Assembly (NCBI GenBank): GCA_018266255.1
Contig: JAFEAT010000007.1
Span: 372,001 to 436,000, forward strand
DNA from: Cyanobacteria bacterium SZAS-4
GTDB lineage: Bacteria > Cyanobacteriota > Vampirovibrionia > Obscuribacterales > Obscuribacteraceae
Length of the DNA: 64,000 nucleotides
Direction of reading: 5' to 3'
Positions 42,093-50,669 of this stretch are shown piece after piece. Each line of letters begins with the position of its first letter. Within the stretch, counting starts at the first letter, position 1. The notes under the pieces were generated by a model. It had not been told where the DNA came from, searched no databases, and saw nothing but the letters and a program-made list of their open reading frames with translations. The position numbers were made by a program, and so were the translations under genes.

Positions 42093-44598
42093 TTCAATCG
42101 AAATCGCAGTTGCTTTCATCGGCGTTCTGGCGCTGATAATGACCGTGGTCGTCTGGCGCATGCTGGCTTCGGTTAAGTCCCAACATCAAACTGAAATCGA
42201 CAACCTAAAAGCGCAGTTTGTCAGAGCGGATTCGGAGAAAGAAATTACCCGCCGCGCCATCACCGGTGAATTCAAGCAGTTACTTAACGATCAGAGGTCG
42301 ATCACCGCCCTTGGTACCAGCGTAGAAGTTGAGACGATCACAAAGTCCTTGCAAGAGCAATTTGCAAAACTCGAAAGTGAGAGCATCAAACGATTGGCGC
42401 AACTTGAAAGCGAAAAGTCAAACCTGCCTCCGCTTGAATCAATCAACGATTTGATGAAGTTGGTGAAAGAAGAGATAGAACGACTGAAAGTTCAGCAAAC
42501 CAAAGCTGAGGAACAGTTGAAGAAACTCGAAAAAGCCCAAACAGATTCAATCGAGTTTCAAAAGTCTTTTCCTGACCAGGTGTCTGAACAGGCAACCAAA
42601 GCTGTCAGTCAAGCGACAGCGGAAAACAAAGCATCAGTGCAAGCATTGTGCGGACTGTTTGAACAGTTACAGGAATCGCTTAAAATCGAGTCAGCAAAAA
42701 CAAAAGCAGAAATTAGCGACCTGGCCGACAAGAGTGCACTGAGTGTAAAATCGGCAACTCTCGACAAATTTCTAATGCTCATGGACTCAGACGAGGAGCG
42801 AAAAGCCGCAGCCCTCTCGTTTGTTAGACAGATGGCCAGTGAAGATCTCTTTGCCGAGTTGGCCATTCAATTTCCGAGCACAATCGCGGTCGCAGCTCTT
42901 GAACAAATGGCAAAGAAAAGCGATCGAAAAGATGTATTCGTCGCTGCGCTGGGAAATCTAGCAACTCAAAAACTAGACGCCGAAATGTACGATGATGCCC
43001 GAGCTTTGTACATGCAAGCTATCGACATCATGCAAGAATCGGAGAACAATAATCAGTCTCAACTGCTGCCCATATATGCAAAGTTAGCGTGTCTGTGTCG
43101 CGTGCAAACTGATTTCGACTATGCAAAAGTGATTTTTAGGAGAGTGGTCGACGCACAGAAAACAGCCACTCCGGAATTGCGACAAGACGCTATCCAAGCG
43201 CTTTCGGAGTTAGCACAGCTGTATGAAATGAGCAGCTTTTCAAATCGTCTCGAAGAAGTGTACAAACGGTTGCACGAAAATTACATCGCCATCGGACAAC
43301 TTGACCGAATGGATGCCGCGCGAAATCTGCGTAAATTGGCCGACCTCTATCTCAATGAGGAACGATATGAAGAGGCAGAGCCGGCATATCATCGAGCTCT
43401 CCCAACATATAGCAAGGCAGCTGAGGCTGAAGATCCCGAGCTCATTGCATTACTTAGAAATTTGGCAAAGACATACTTTCATTTAAATCAGCTAGAAAAA
43501 TCAGAATCACTTCTGACACAACTGATTAATGGTTTAGTAAAAGCGAAAGCAAAAAACGAAGAAGTATTCATTGCCGTTGGACAGTTGGAAAATACTGCAC
43601 AAGCTTTCGTAGACCGGAACAGTTTTCATCGGGCCGAGGCAATCTACGAAAAGTGCGCCAGTGCGCTGAAGCAAGTGCTTTCGGCAAACGACGAACGAGT
43701 TCTGGCGCTGTATGAAAAGCTAGAAAATCTAGCGAAACGAGCAGAAGACAAAGAACACCTCAAAAAATTCTATCGCGAACAGTTAGACTCACAAAAGAAT
43801 GGCGGCAGCAAGAGCGCTAAATATGTCAACTGCGCTCTGAAGCTATCAACACTGCACGCAGCAGACGGAAATTTCGCAGAAGCGGAATCAATATACAAAA
43901 GCGTAGAAAATTCGAAAACATACGATCAAGAAACAGCAGAACTGTTGGACGAACTGGCAAAAGCCTGCAGCAGTCAAGCAAAGTACGACCTTGCGCAAAA
44001 GTCGTACGAAAAATCATTGACTCTCAAAGAAAAGCTTCTCGGGCCAGCGAGCCCAGACCTGATCACTTCGTGCGCAAACCTGGGGGCATCATATTCGGTG
44101 CAGAAGGAATACAAACTCGCAGAAGAAATGTTCAAACGCGAATTAGAGTTGACTGAAAAGAACTTCGGTTTCGATAACGAACACACAATCACGGCCCTAA
44201 TGCATTTAGCCGGCTGTTACATCATCTCGGGGCAAATAGATGAAGCTGAGCCATGCTACAAGCGAATCTTGGAGACTCGCTACAAAGCCTTGGGTGAAGA
44301 GCATGCGGACATCATCGTCTCGCTTTTGCACCTGGCCGAACTCTATCGAATCCAGAAGAATTTTACAGAAGCCGAAATCTTTTACGAGAGCGCATGTGAA
44401 ATGGCTGAGAACATGTATGGCGAAGAAAGTCTAAAAGTAGCAGAAATTCTCGAGAAACACGCAACCTTAGCCAAGCAAGACGACCAGCAGGATAAGGCTA
44501 CTGAGTTGGCAGAGCGGGCCAGCAAAATCAGAAGAGTTTTGGATGAGGAATCGCTGGCAAAATTACCGGGAGCCGATGCAGCAGCGGCAGAGATTTGA
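42082..44598 (+). CDS. Membrane-anchored coiled-coil/TPR protein
   Basis: An 838-residue protein. One membrane helix near the N-terminus (IEIAVAFIGVLALIMTVVVWRML, about 5-28), then a long coiled coil (32-190), then TPR repeats to the end, including kinesin-light-chain-like units (YEEAEPAYHRALPTYSKA, KEYKLAEEMFKRELELTEKNFG, GQIDEAEPCYKRILETRYKALGEEHAD, NFTEAEIFYESACEMAE). The TPR domain should be cytoplasmic. Start ATG overlaps the Hpt end by 11 bases, so it belongs to the phosphorelay operon and could be its assembly platform; that is inference. No enzyme domain. Confidence 0.8.
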   Translation: MKVDSIEIAVAFIGVLALIMTVVVWRMLASVKSQHQTEIDNLKAQFVRADSEKEITRRAITGEFKQLLNDQRSITALGTSVEVETITKSLQEQFAKLESESIKRLAQLESEKSNLPPLESINDLMKLVKEEIERLKVQQTKAEEQLKKLEKAQTDSIEFQKSFPDQVSEQATKAVSQATAENKASVQALCGLFEQLQESLKIESAKTKAEISDLADKSALSVKSATLDKFLMLMDSDEERKAAALSFVRQMASEDLFAELAIQFPSTIAVAALEQMAKKSDRKDVFVAALGNLATQKLDAEMYDDARALYMQAIDIMQESENNNQSQLLPIYAKLACLCRVQTDFDYAKVIFRRVVDAQKTATPELRQDAIQALSELAQLYEMSSFSNRLEEVYKRLHENYIAIGQLDRMDAARNLRKLADLYLNEERYEEAEPAYHRALPTYSKAAEAEDPELIALLRNLAKTYFHLNQLEKSESLLTQLINGLVKAKAKNEEVFIAVGQLENTAQAFVDRNSFHRAEAIYEKCASALKQVLSANDERVLALYEKLENLAKRAEDKEHLKKFYREQLDSQKNGGSKSAKYVNCALKLSTLHAADGNFAEAESIYKSVENSKTYDQETAELLDELAKACSSQAKYDLAQKSYEKSLTLKEKLLGPASPDLITSCANLGASYSVQKEYKLAEEMFKRELELTEKNFGFDNEHTITALMHLAGCYIISGQIDEAEPCYKRILETRYKALGEEHADIIVSLLHLAELYRIQKNFTEAEIFYESACEMAENMYGEESLKVAEILEKHATLAKQDDQQDKATELAERASKIRRVLDEESLAKLPGADAAAAEI

Positions 44599-44605
44599 AT
44601 TGCTG

Positions 44606-44627
44606 GAACCTTAACAGGGTAAGGTTC
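44606..44627 (+). terminator. Stem-loop after the TPR gene
   Basis: Perfect 8-bp stem GAACCTTA (44606-44613) and TAAGGTTC (44620-44627), loop ACAGGG, seven bases after the stop codon. It is followed by TTAAGGGC rather than a T run, so intrinsic termination is uncertain. Confidence 0.5.
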
Positions 44628-44655
44628 TTAAGGGCAAAAATTGATCCTCAGCATT

Positions 44656-44750
44656 TTTAAACAGATATCAGTTAACGAACTTTTCCCGGACCACTTTGGG
44701 GCACCGTTCAGCCCCCCCAAAATTGTTCTTTAGGCGATATCGCGTTAAAA
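44656..44750. repeat. GATATC-centred palindrome pair 72 bp apart, flanking a hairpin
   Basis: Cores at 44664-44669 and 44736-44741, exactly twice the usual 36 bp. Between them lies a G/C hairpin (TTTGGGG and CCCCAAA). The locus is in the convergent gap between the TPR gene and the small membrane-protein gene. Confidence 0.75.
44695..44721. terminator. Bidirectional terminator-like hairpin
   Basis: Stem TTTGGGG (44695-44701) and CCCCAAA (44715-44721), loop of 13, with ATTGTTCTTT on the plus side. It lies between convergent genes. Confidence 0.45.
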
Positions 44751-44773
44751 TTCGCGTGAGATAATTTGGAACC

Positions 44774-45241
44774 CTATGGCTGCGGCGAAGACGCAACTGG
44801 GACAAGCCTCGACGGGTTCACGTGGTCCTTGATCAATAAAAAAGACGAGCCGATGCAGCCAAAGGTGATCAGGAGCAGGACGATTCTTATCCCGCGACTC
44901 AAGTTCTGATTGGCTTCTGGTCCATGGTACTTGTTTTCCGAGGCCTCAGCCTTTTCCATCTCGCGTCGAAAAGGTCCCGTGAAGATCCATAAAACCGCAA
45001 TTGGAACCAGGGCGCCTAGATCTTGGAGAAGTAGGCGGTGTACATCTACTTCCACGACCGCCCCCCGCAGCGCTTCTTCACTGGGCGGCTCCCAAATTGA
45101 GGCGTAGCCGAAGTACTTTGGGGTGGCTGAGCCTCCGGCTGCGGGTGAGCCAATTACTACCCACGGTGGATAGAAGGCTAAAAGCATCCAGGTGAATGCA
45201 GTTAGTGCGAAGAAGGCAAAATGCGAAAGAGTCGGTTTCAG
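44774..45241 (-). CDS. Small two-helix membrane protein, start possibly CTG
   Basis: A protein of at least 138 residues (from ATG 45187) with a C-terminal membrane helix (IRIVLLLITFGCIGSSFLLI) and a central hydrophobic segment (LVPIAVLWIFTG). Reading upstream in frame from that ATG continues a hydrophobic helix without interruption (FFALTAFTW into MLLAFYPPWVV), so ATG 45187 would cut a membrane segment. The open frame reaches a TAA near 45280, and the best start context is CTG at 45239-45241 with GGTG eight bases before. I therefore extend it to 45241 as a likely CTG start. Function unknown; no neighbour suggests one. Confidence 0.5.
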   Translation of the reverse strand: MKPTLSHFAFFALTAFTWMLLAFYPPWVVIGSPAAGGSATPKYFGYASIWEPPSEEALRGAVVEVDVHRLLLQDLGALVPIAVLWIFTGPFRREMEKAEASENKYHGPEANQNLSRGIRIVLLLITFGCIGSSFLLIKDHVNPSRLVPVASSPQP

Positions 45242-45392
45242 AAATACACACCAAATTGCACGGTCTTACATATTACGATACCCAGGACGTTTGATAATCA
45301 ACTGTATCCAAAATTTGATGACTCGCACTAGCGATACCAAATATGGTGCCAGTGCGGACAATCTAAATTCGAGTAAGATAAGCTTAGAAAAT

Positions 45393-46574
45393 CTAGTAAC
45401 TCAAACTTTCCGGGTAAGTCCCCAATTTGACTTTACGCACTTCGCGTCCATCTTTCCGCAACAACGAGAATGAGAGCACATCATCGGGTTTGTGTTTCCG
45501 CACTATTTCTCGAACTTCTATTGTTGATTTCACCGGAGTTCCGTCTATTTTTTCGATTAAATCATGATTGTCTAGTCCGGCCTTTTGGCATGGCGAATCT
45601 GCCATAACATATGCAACGATGACGCAATTCTCTTCTGGATACCCCATCATCTTTGCCGTCTGGGCATCGATATCCATCATGTGGATACCAAGATAGGGGC
45701 GAGCAATACTGCCATGCAATTCCAACTCTTTCGCGATCGACCGGGCACTATCAGACGGGATAGCGAACGAAATGTTTTGTGCCTGGTTTCGAATGGCAGT
45801 GTTGATGCCGATTACTTCTCCCTTTGCATTCAACAATGGTCCCCCGGAGTTACCGTGGTTCAAGGCGGCATCAGTTTGAATCATGTCCATATTGTTGTTC
45901 ATCTGCTCTAGAGAGCGACCGAGACCGCTGATGATGCCGAGAGTGACACTGTGGTCGAATCCATAAGGACTGCCTACAGCAATCGCCCAGTCGCCCACAT
46001 GCAACTTGCTGCTGTCACCAAATTTGGCCACCGGCAGCCCAATCGCGTCGATTTTAATTACGGCCACATCCATGAACGGGTCCTTGCCAATTACCTTGGC
46101 ATCGAATTTTCGTTTGTCGTTCAATGTCACGATCACGTCGTAGCCCGCGTGCAAAACATGAGAGCTCGTCAAAATATAACCGTCAGAGCCGATGATCACA
46201 CCAGAACCTATTGGTCGTCTGTCTTGCGCTGCGCGCGGCTGCGGATCTTGAAACTGCAACATGGGTCCGGTCAAATCAGGTGTTTTCTTTTTAGTTGGAT
46301 CAATTGGATTGAGGTGAATCGTCACGATGAACGGATCGGCAGTCGATGCGATAGTTGCGACTGCAGGAACCGCTTGTTGTACCCCATTTGCATCCGGTGT
46401 CACTACGTGCTCCGCATTCTTAGAAGGCAAGCCCATTCCGTACCAAATGCCAATATTGAATGCAGCGGACGCAACCATCGCAACCCCTAAACCGATCAAT
46501 ACAGGCTTTTTGATCGAGTCCTTTCCTGGATAAGTTGGATCAGTTGTTGAACTTCCGTTGGAAATCTCTGACAT
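45393..46574 (-). CDS. HtrA/DegP-type trypsin-like serine protease with PDZ domain
   Basis: A 393-residue membrane-anchored protease of the HhoA/HtrA kind. A cytoplasmic tail and a membrane helix (about 23-47), a linker, then the trypsin domain with H139 (LTSSHVLHAG), D169 (DPFMDVAVIKID) and S243 (NHGNSGGPLLN), all intact, and a PDZ domain from about 295 (SIARPYLGIHMMDID, then IEKIDGTPVKSTIEVREIVRKH). It degrades or refolds damaged proteins outside the membrane. Length and single PDZ match cyanobacterial Hho proteins. Start ATG 46574. No obvious operon partner. Confidence 0.92.
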   Translation of the reverse strand: MSEISNGSSTTDPTYPGKDSIKKPVLIGLGVAMVASAAFNIGIWYGMGLPSKNAEHVVTPDANGVQQAVPAVATIASTADPFIVTIHLNPIDPTKKKTPDLTGPMLQFQDPQPRAAQDRRPIGSGVIIGSDGYILTSSHVLHAGYDVIVTLNDKRKFDAKVIGKDPFMDVAVIKIDAIGLPVAKFGDSSKLHVGDWAIAVGSPYGFDHSVTLGIISGLGRSLEQMNNNMDMIQTDAALNHGNSGGPLLNAKGEVIGINTAIRNQAQNISFAIPSDSARSIAKELELHGSIARPYLGIHMMDIDAQTAKMMGYPEENCVIVAYVMADSPCQKAGLDNHDLIEKIDGTPVKSTIEVREIVRKHKPDDVLSFSLLRKDGREVRKVKLGTYPESLSY

Positions 46575-46712
46575 ATTTTTGATACTCGGTCGGGATCATG
46601 GCAATGGTAGCAGAATTGCCACGCTGGCATCAGCGACATTATGCGAACTAAGCTTCGTTCGGATGCACCGAACGTTTGGCTCCACAAACCTGAGACCGCT
46701 GGCTCGCACTAA

Positions 46713-47228
46713 TTAAGGGTCACGCAATGCCTTAACGAGTTCCTCTCCACTCACTCCGAGATCTCTCAGAACCTTCAATGCCACTCCTCTTCCAGGTTCA
46801 ATGAGACCCAGCAAAAGGTGCTCGGTACCAACGTAGGTTAATCCTGAATTTTTCGATCGCTGTAAAGCCGTCTCAAGCAGTCGTTTCGCACTGGGAGTGA
46901 ACGGCAATTCCTGCCGCATTCGTCCTCGACTCTCTCCCCAAATCTTTAGCACCTCTAAACGAGCCCGGCCCAGATCTATTCCTCGCGATGTCAATGCTTG
47001 GGCGGCAGTGCCATCCTTCTCCGCAATCAATCCGAGCAAAATATGCTCCGTGCCGACAAAGTTGTGTCGCATCGATCTAGCTTCATTTGTAGCAATATTG
47101 ACTACTTCAAGCGCCTCGGCAGTAAAGCAGTCAAAGATATTTGCTTTCAACTCAAACAACGATTTGATTCTCTCAAACAATTCCCGGCTATTGTCCTCGG
47201 CTGATTCGGTAAAGATAAAATCGCTCAT
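46713..47228 (-). CDS. Stand-alone Clp N-domain protein (ClpS/ClpC adaptor-like)
   Basis: About 171 residues consisting almost only of two Clp N-terminal repeats: FTAEALEVVNIATNEARSMRHNFVGTEHILLGLIAEKDGTAAQALTSRGID and FTPSAKRLLETALQRSKNSGLTYVGTEHLLLGLIEPGRGVALKVLRDLGV. There is no AAA+ ATPase, so it cannot unfold proteins alone; it could bind ClpC substrates or adaptors. ATG 47228 is preferred; a TTG-like extension of seven residues is unlikely. Its first 41 bases overlap the end of the upstream membrane glycosyltransferase in another frame, so the two are cotranscribed. Confidence 0.85.
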   Translation of the reverse strand: MSDFIFTESAEDNSRELFERIKSLFELKANIFDCFTAEALEVVNIATNEARSMRHNFVGTEHILLGLIAEKDGTAAQALTSRGIDLGRARLEVLKIWGESRGRMRQELPFTPSAKRLLETALQRSKNSGLTYVGTEHLLLGLIEPGRGVALKVLRDLGVSGEELVKALRDP

Positions 47229-48732
47229 CGCCTTGAATACTTTTATCAAATTGATTCAAACACTCAACTTTAAATCCGCGCGGAATTGCACCAAGCGGAT
47301 AATTCAAAATCAACAATGCCTCGTCGACATGACGTGCATCCATGACGTTTTTGGTTTCGACAGACAATTCCTCGAATTCGATATTGTGACGAGTGGTGTT
47401 GTTAACGACAAAACCTATGTATGTTCTACTCTCAGGGCAAAAGATTTTGCGATCCAAATAGCCCGAGACAGACGTCATCTCATGGTCGTTGCTGCCGATG
47501 ATCAGCAGATCGGACAGTCCCTTCTGCTTGATAAAGCGTGCCACCAATTTGGCTGAGGAAAACGGACGCACCAGATCTTGATAATAGGCATAAATCCCAG
47601 CTATAAGTTGCAAAACAAGTAGCACAGTCAGCAAAATCGAACGTCCCTGGTCACTTGAAATTCGCCTGAGCGCCGCTGGTCCAAATTGTTTCGACGACAC
47701 ATAGTGCGCGATCCACAAACTGCAGAATAGGAGAATGAACAAATGTCCCTGCTGCCGCAGCCCTCCTAATAATCGCATCAAACTGAAAAACACGAGTCCG
47801 CCTGTGCCAATCGCGTACAAAAACAATGCGGATGGCTTAGTGTACAGAAGGAGCGAACACAGCACCACAAGCGCTACAACAAGCACGTAGGTGACAGGCT
47901 CATTTTCGATTTTGGAAATCAAATCTGTGTTCCAAAACTCACGCACTTCAAAATTAGGAATCGGAGCGTAAGCAATCGGAATCGCTCTCAGTGATTTGAA
48001 GAATCTCTTTGGTTGCTTCTCTTTTATGGCAGTCAGCTCACCGTGATAGCCATCGGCAGGAGCGGTCATCTGTTTTACTGTCAGCCCGGCTGCCACCATT
48101 ATTAGGACTGTTCCAATCGCTGCCACTTTCAGAGGGAAAGGATGATTTCTTCGCTCCAACCAATACTCAAGTAATAACGTAGCCGTAAACGCAAACGCTA
48201 TCATCAACCCGTAAGCGTTCACACAGACTAGTAAAATCAAGGTGGAGAATAGCCACCACGGATGCCTATCCTTGAACTGAAATAGATAGCAGAACGCAAG
48301 CAATCCAAGCAATTCAAGCGAATAACTGCGACTGATGATTCCATACTCGAACAGCGGAAAGTATCCAAGACAGAACAGGCTCTTTTGTATTTTAGTAAAA
48401 GGCGCGTGCGCGAGAACCAGGTAGCAGGCTCCGGACGTCAACGCCACATTGAGCAGCTGCATCAGCAATGGATCGTGCGTGAACCGCGTGAAAAGAAAAA
48501 GCGGCAGGTACCAGGAGATCGGATGCCCTTCGTAAAGAAGATGCTGCTGAACTTCCAGCAAATTGGCACTATCACGCGCCAGACACCATGCTTGTAATTC
48601 ATCGCGCCACATCTCATGGCGAAAAATCCCGACCAGCAAGAGTGTCACGACGACAATCATCATCGACCACAAAAACCGTTTGTCGGTCTTCTCAGCTTTA
48701 GCACCAACCACGATATCAGTTGTAGATTGCAT
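47188..48732 (-). CDS. Multi-spanning membrane glycosyltransferase-like protein (GT-C fold)
   Basis: A 514-residue membrane protein with about ten hydrophobic helices. It fits the GT-C pattern of ArnT/PMT-like enzymes: after helix 1, a loop with acidic residues (EMWRDELQAWCLARDS), then GHPISWYLPLFLF, and a C-terminal soluble domain (about 400-514) with LLIIGSNDHEM. Such enzymes use polyprenyl-phosphate sugars to modify surface polymers. ATG 48732 overlaps the upstream methyltransferase end by 17 bases; further upstream codons are basic and unlike the family. Donor and acceptor unknown. Confidence 0.7.
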   Translation of the reverse strand: MQSTTDIVVGAKAEKTDKRFLWSMMIVVVTLLLVGIFRHEMWRDELQAWCLARDSANLLEVQQHLLYEGHPISWYLPLFLFTRFTHDPLLMQLLNVALTSGACYLVLAHAPFTKIQKSLFCLGYFPLFEYGIISRSYSLELLGLLAFCYLFQFKDRHPWWLFSTLILLVCVNAYGLMIAFAFTATLLLEYWLERRNHPFPLKVAAIGTVLIMVAAGLTVKQMTAPADGYHGELTAIKEKQPKRFFKSLRAIPIAYAPIPNFEVREFWNTDLISKIENEPVTYVLVVALVVLCSLLLYTKPSALFLYAIGTGGLVFFSLMRLLGGLRQQGHLFILLFCSLWIAHYVSSKQFGPAALRRISSDQGRSILLTVLLVLQLIAGIYAYYQDLVRPFSSAKLVARFIKQKGLSDLLIIGSNDHEMTSVSGYLDRKIFCPESRTYIGFVVNNTTRHNIEFEELSVETKNVMDARHVDEALLILNYPLGAIPRGFKVECLNQFDKSIQGDERFYLYRISRGQ

Positions 48733-49915
48733 TTTTATTTTGAACTGGATTGATAGTTTTCGCTTCACTAACGGGCGGCGATACGATGTCGATATACGGG
48801 CCGAGGTGAGCCATGCTCGCACCAAGAATCGGCATCCGCATCATTGCAGTATAGAGTTTGAAAAGACACTGCTTCCACTTCGGATGATGCGCATAATCTG
48901 CTTCAGTAATCAGTGGAACTTTAGTTGCAAGTTGGCAACGCGTGACTGCATCAGCTGAATCAATCGAGGCTGTTGATTGATTGGGACTTCCGCAAATTGC
49001 TTCTGCGGATCGATTTTGACTTCCGCAAACTGCTTCGATAGCTCGATTCAAACTTCCGAACGACTCCAAATGTATATGCTCATACGGAATGCCTTTGACA
49101 AGTTTGACGTAGCCATTCATCAATGAACGAGGCAGATATCCCACACCCCAAACCCCTACGTGTGGCTCTGGTCCCATGGCGTAACGATTTATCGTGCGCG
49201 CTAGAAATGCACCAGACTTGCGGCTAATCCGTTTGACCTCGGCAAGAACACTAGTGGTATCACGACAGTGTTCGAGCAAATTTTCAGCCAAAATCGCGTC
49301 AAAAGAGTTTTCTGCAAAAGGCAAATGATCCGCACACGCACAAACTAAAGTGATGTCTCGACAATTAAGGTCTCGGAAACGACTGCGCGCAATCACGAGC
49401 CATCGCAAAGCGATGTCGGCACCTACACAAGACGCCCCTTTAGCACTGGCGGCTGCAAGAAATCCGCCTGTGCCACACCCCAGATCCAGCAAATCTACCC
49501 CTGGCATTGCTTGCTTGCTCAGTTGATAAGATTGCATGCGATTGAGAATACCTTCGCCTCGTTTCACACCAGCAACGTGATGATTTAGATAATGCCGCCC
49601 CAGGTCATCCGGAACTTCAGGCGTAATCGAGTAATAGAAAGCGACTAGTTGCTCAAACGTCAAAGCATCCGCTTTGCCAGCGATCCTCAGTGCTTTGGCA
49701 CGATCAGCTGGAATATCGATGTAAGGATCCTCACAAATACGGAAGTCAACAATCCCTGCAATTTCTGGATACTCTCGCCCGCACACACCGCAGGCGAAAC
49801 CACTTGATGCACCGCCGGATGATGACGATGGCGCACCGCTGGATACTGTTAGAACACCCTTACATAAGGGACAGCAAAATAATGACTCAGTTTTTGTTGG
49901 CATCGCGATACTCAT
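48716..49915 (-). CDS. SAM-dependent methyltransferase with N-terminal zinc ribbon (Trm112-like)
   Basis: A 399-residue protein. A small Trm112-like ribbon opens it (FCCPLCKGVL, then CGVCGREYPEIAGIVDFR), followed by a class I methyltransferase with LLDLGCGTGGFLAAA, FDAILAENLLEHC and a late GAFLARTINRYAMGPEPHVG. After residue 290 it has a repeated AVCGSQNRS / AICGSPNQS segment (48970-49055), again from short DNA repeats. Two ATGs (49915 and 49903) are possible; the longer overlaps the deacetylase end by 29 bases. Probably modifies a glycan or lipid precursor of this cluster. Confidence 0.8.
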   Translation of the reverse strand: MSIAMPTKTESLFCCPLCKGVLTVSSGAPSSSSGGASSGFACGVCGREYPEIAGIVDFRICEDPYIDIPADRAKALRIAGKADALTFEQLVAFYYSITPEVPDDLGRHYLNHHVAGVKRGEGILNRMQSYQLSKQAMPGVDLLDLGCGTGGFLAAASAKGASCVGADIALRWLVIARSRFRDLNCRDITLVCACADHLPFAENSFDAILAENLLEHCRDTTSVLAEVKRISRKSGAFLARTINRYAMGPEPHVGVWGVGYLPRSLMNGYVKLVKGIPYEHIHLESFGSLNRAIEAVCGSQNRSAEAICGSPNQSTASIDSADAVTRCQLATKVPLITEADYAHHPKWKQCLFKLYTAMMRMPILGASMAHLGPYIDIVSPPVSEAKTINPVQNKNAIYN

Positions 49916-50669
49916 CAGGCTGCCAGTCCGGTTGAAATACTCGTTTGACTCGCCGAAGCGCCTGCCTGAATCCCAAATACGGTGGGAACCAGGGCTTCTC
50001 TAAGTTGTCGATCCACTCTTGTGTCAAATAGTACGAATCTATCCTCGGCAGTAAATATTTGTCGGAATTTAATCCACAAATTCCCAAATCAGTAGAGACG
50101 GCACCATCATAGTGCTGCCTGACAGCGTTAATGGCATCGCCACTGGTGTCACCATAAGGATAGGCAAAAATAGACGCATCCTGCCCGGTTACTTCCATGA
50201 TTTTTGCTTTCGACTGAACCAACTCATCCACAAGCTTTTCGCCAGACAAGGTCGACAGCGGTCGGTGACTTAACGTGTGTCCGCCAAATTCGCAGCCCTG
50301 CTTCGCCAACTCCTCGACTTCAGACCACGTCAACAAAGGAGCCTTGGGCACAGACGCAGGCTGACCAACCCACTGATTGTCTTTTCCACAGAAGTCCGTA
50401 ATCAGAAATACGGTCGCGTTGAAACCATATTTTTTCAGGAGCGGCCAAGCTTCGGTGTGAAAAGTTCGATACCCGTCATCAAAAGTAAGCACGAAAGTCT
50501 TTTCCGGCAGCGTGGATTTGGCTTTCATCAGCTGCACCAATCTCGATGCTGTGATTGCCTTATATCCGCTTTCGGCAAAGGACTTCAGATGCTGCTCAAA
50601 CTTCTCGATTGGTGTGTCGAGAATCGGATTGAGCGTGCCCACTGAATGATAAGTAAGAATTGGAACCAT
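49887..50669 (-). CDS. Polysaccharide deacetylase (NodB-like)
   Basis: A 260-residue carbohydrate esterase family 4 protein. NodB motifs are LTFDDGYR (61-68, D64 and D65), GGHTLSHRPL (metal histidines), and FAYPYGD. It opens with ILTYHSVG, typical of the PgaB/IcaB-like deacetylases acting on surface polysaccharides, but no signal peptide is present. It may act on a cytoplasmic precursor. Start ATG 50667-50669 shares one base with the TGA of the upstream dehydrogenase (TGATG). Confidence 0.88.
   Translation of the reverse strand: MVPILTYHSVGTLNPILDTPIEKFEQHLKSFAESGYKAITASRLVQLMKAKSTLPEKTFVLTFDDGYRTFHTEAWPLLKKYGFNATVFLITDFCGKDNQWVGQPASVPKAPLLTWSEVEELAKQGCEFGGHTLSHRPLSTLSGEKLVDELVQSKAKIMEVTGQDASIFAYPYGDTSGDAINAVRQHYDGAVSTDLGICGLNSDKYLLPRIDSYYLTQEWIDNLEKPWFPPYLGFRQALRRVKRVFQPDWQPDEYRDANKN

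Noticed and set aside
44774..45392. Small RNA or tRNA in the gaps around 45.2 kb
   Set aside because: No cloverleaf or strong structured element could be drawn by eye.
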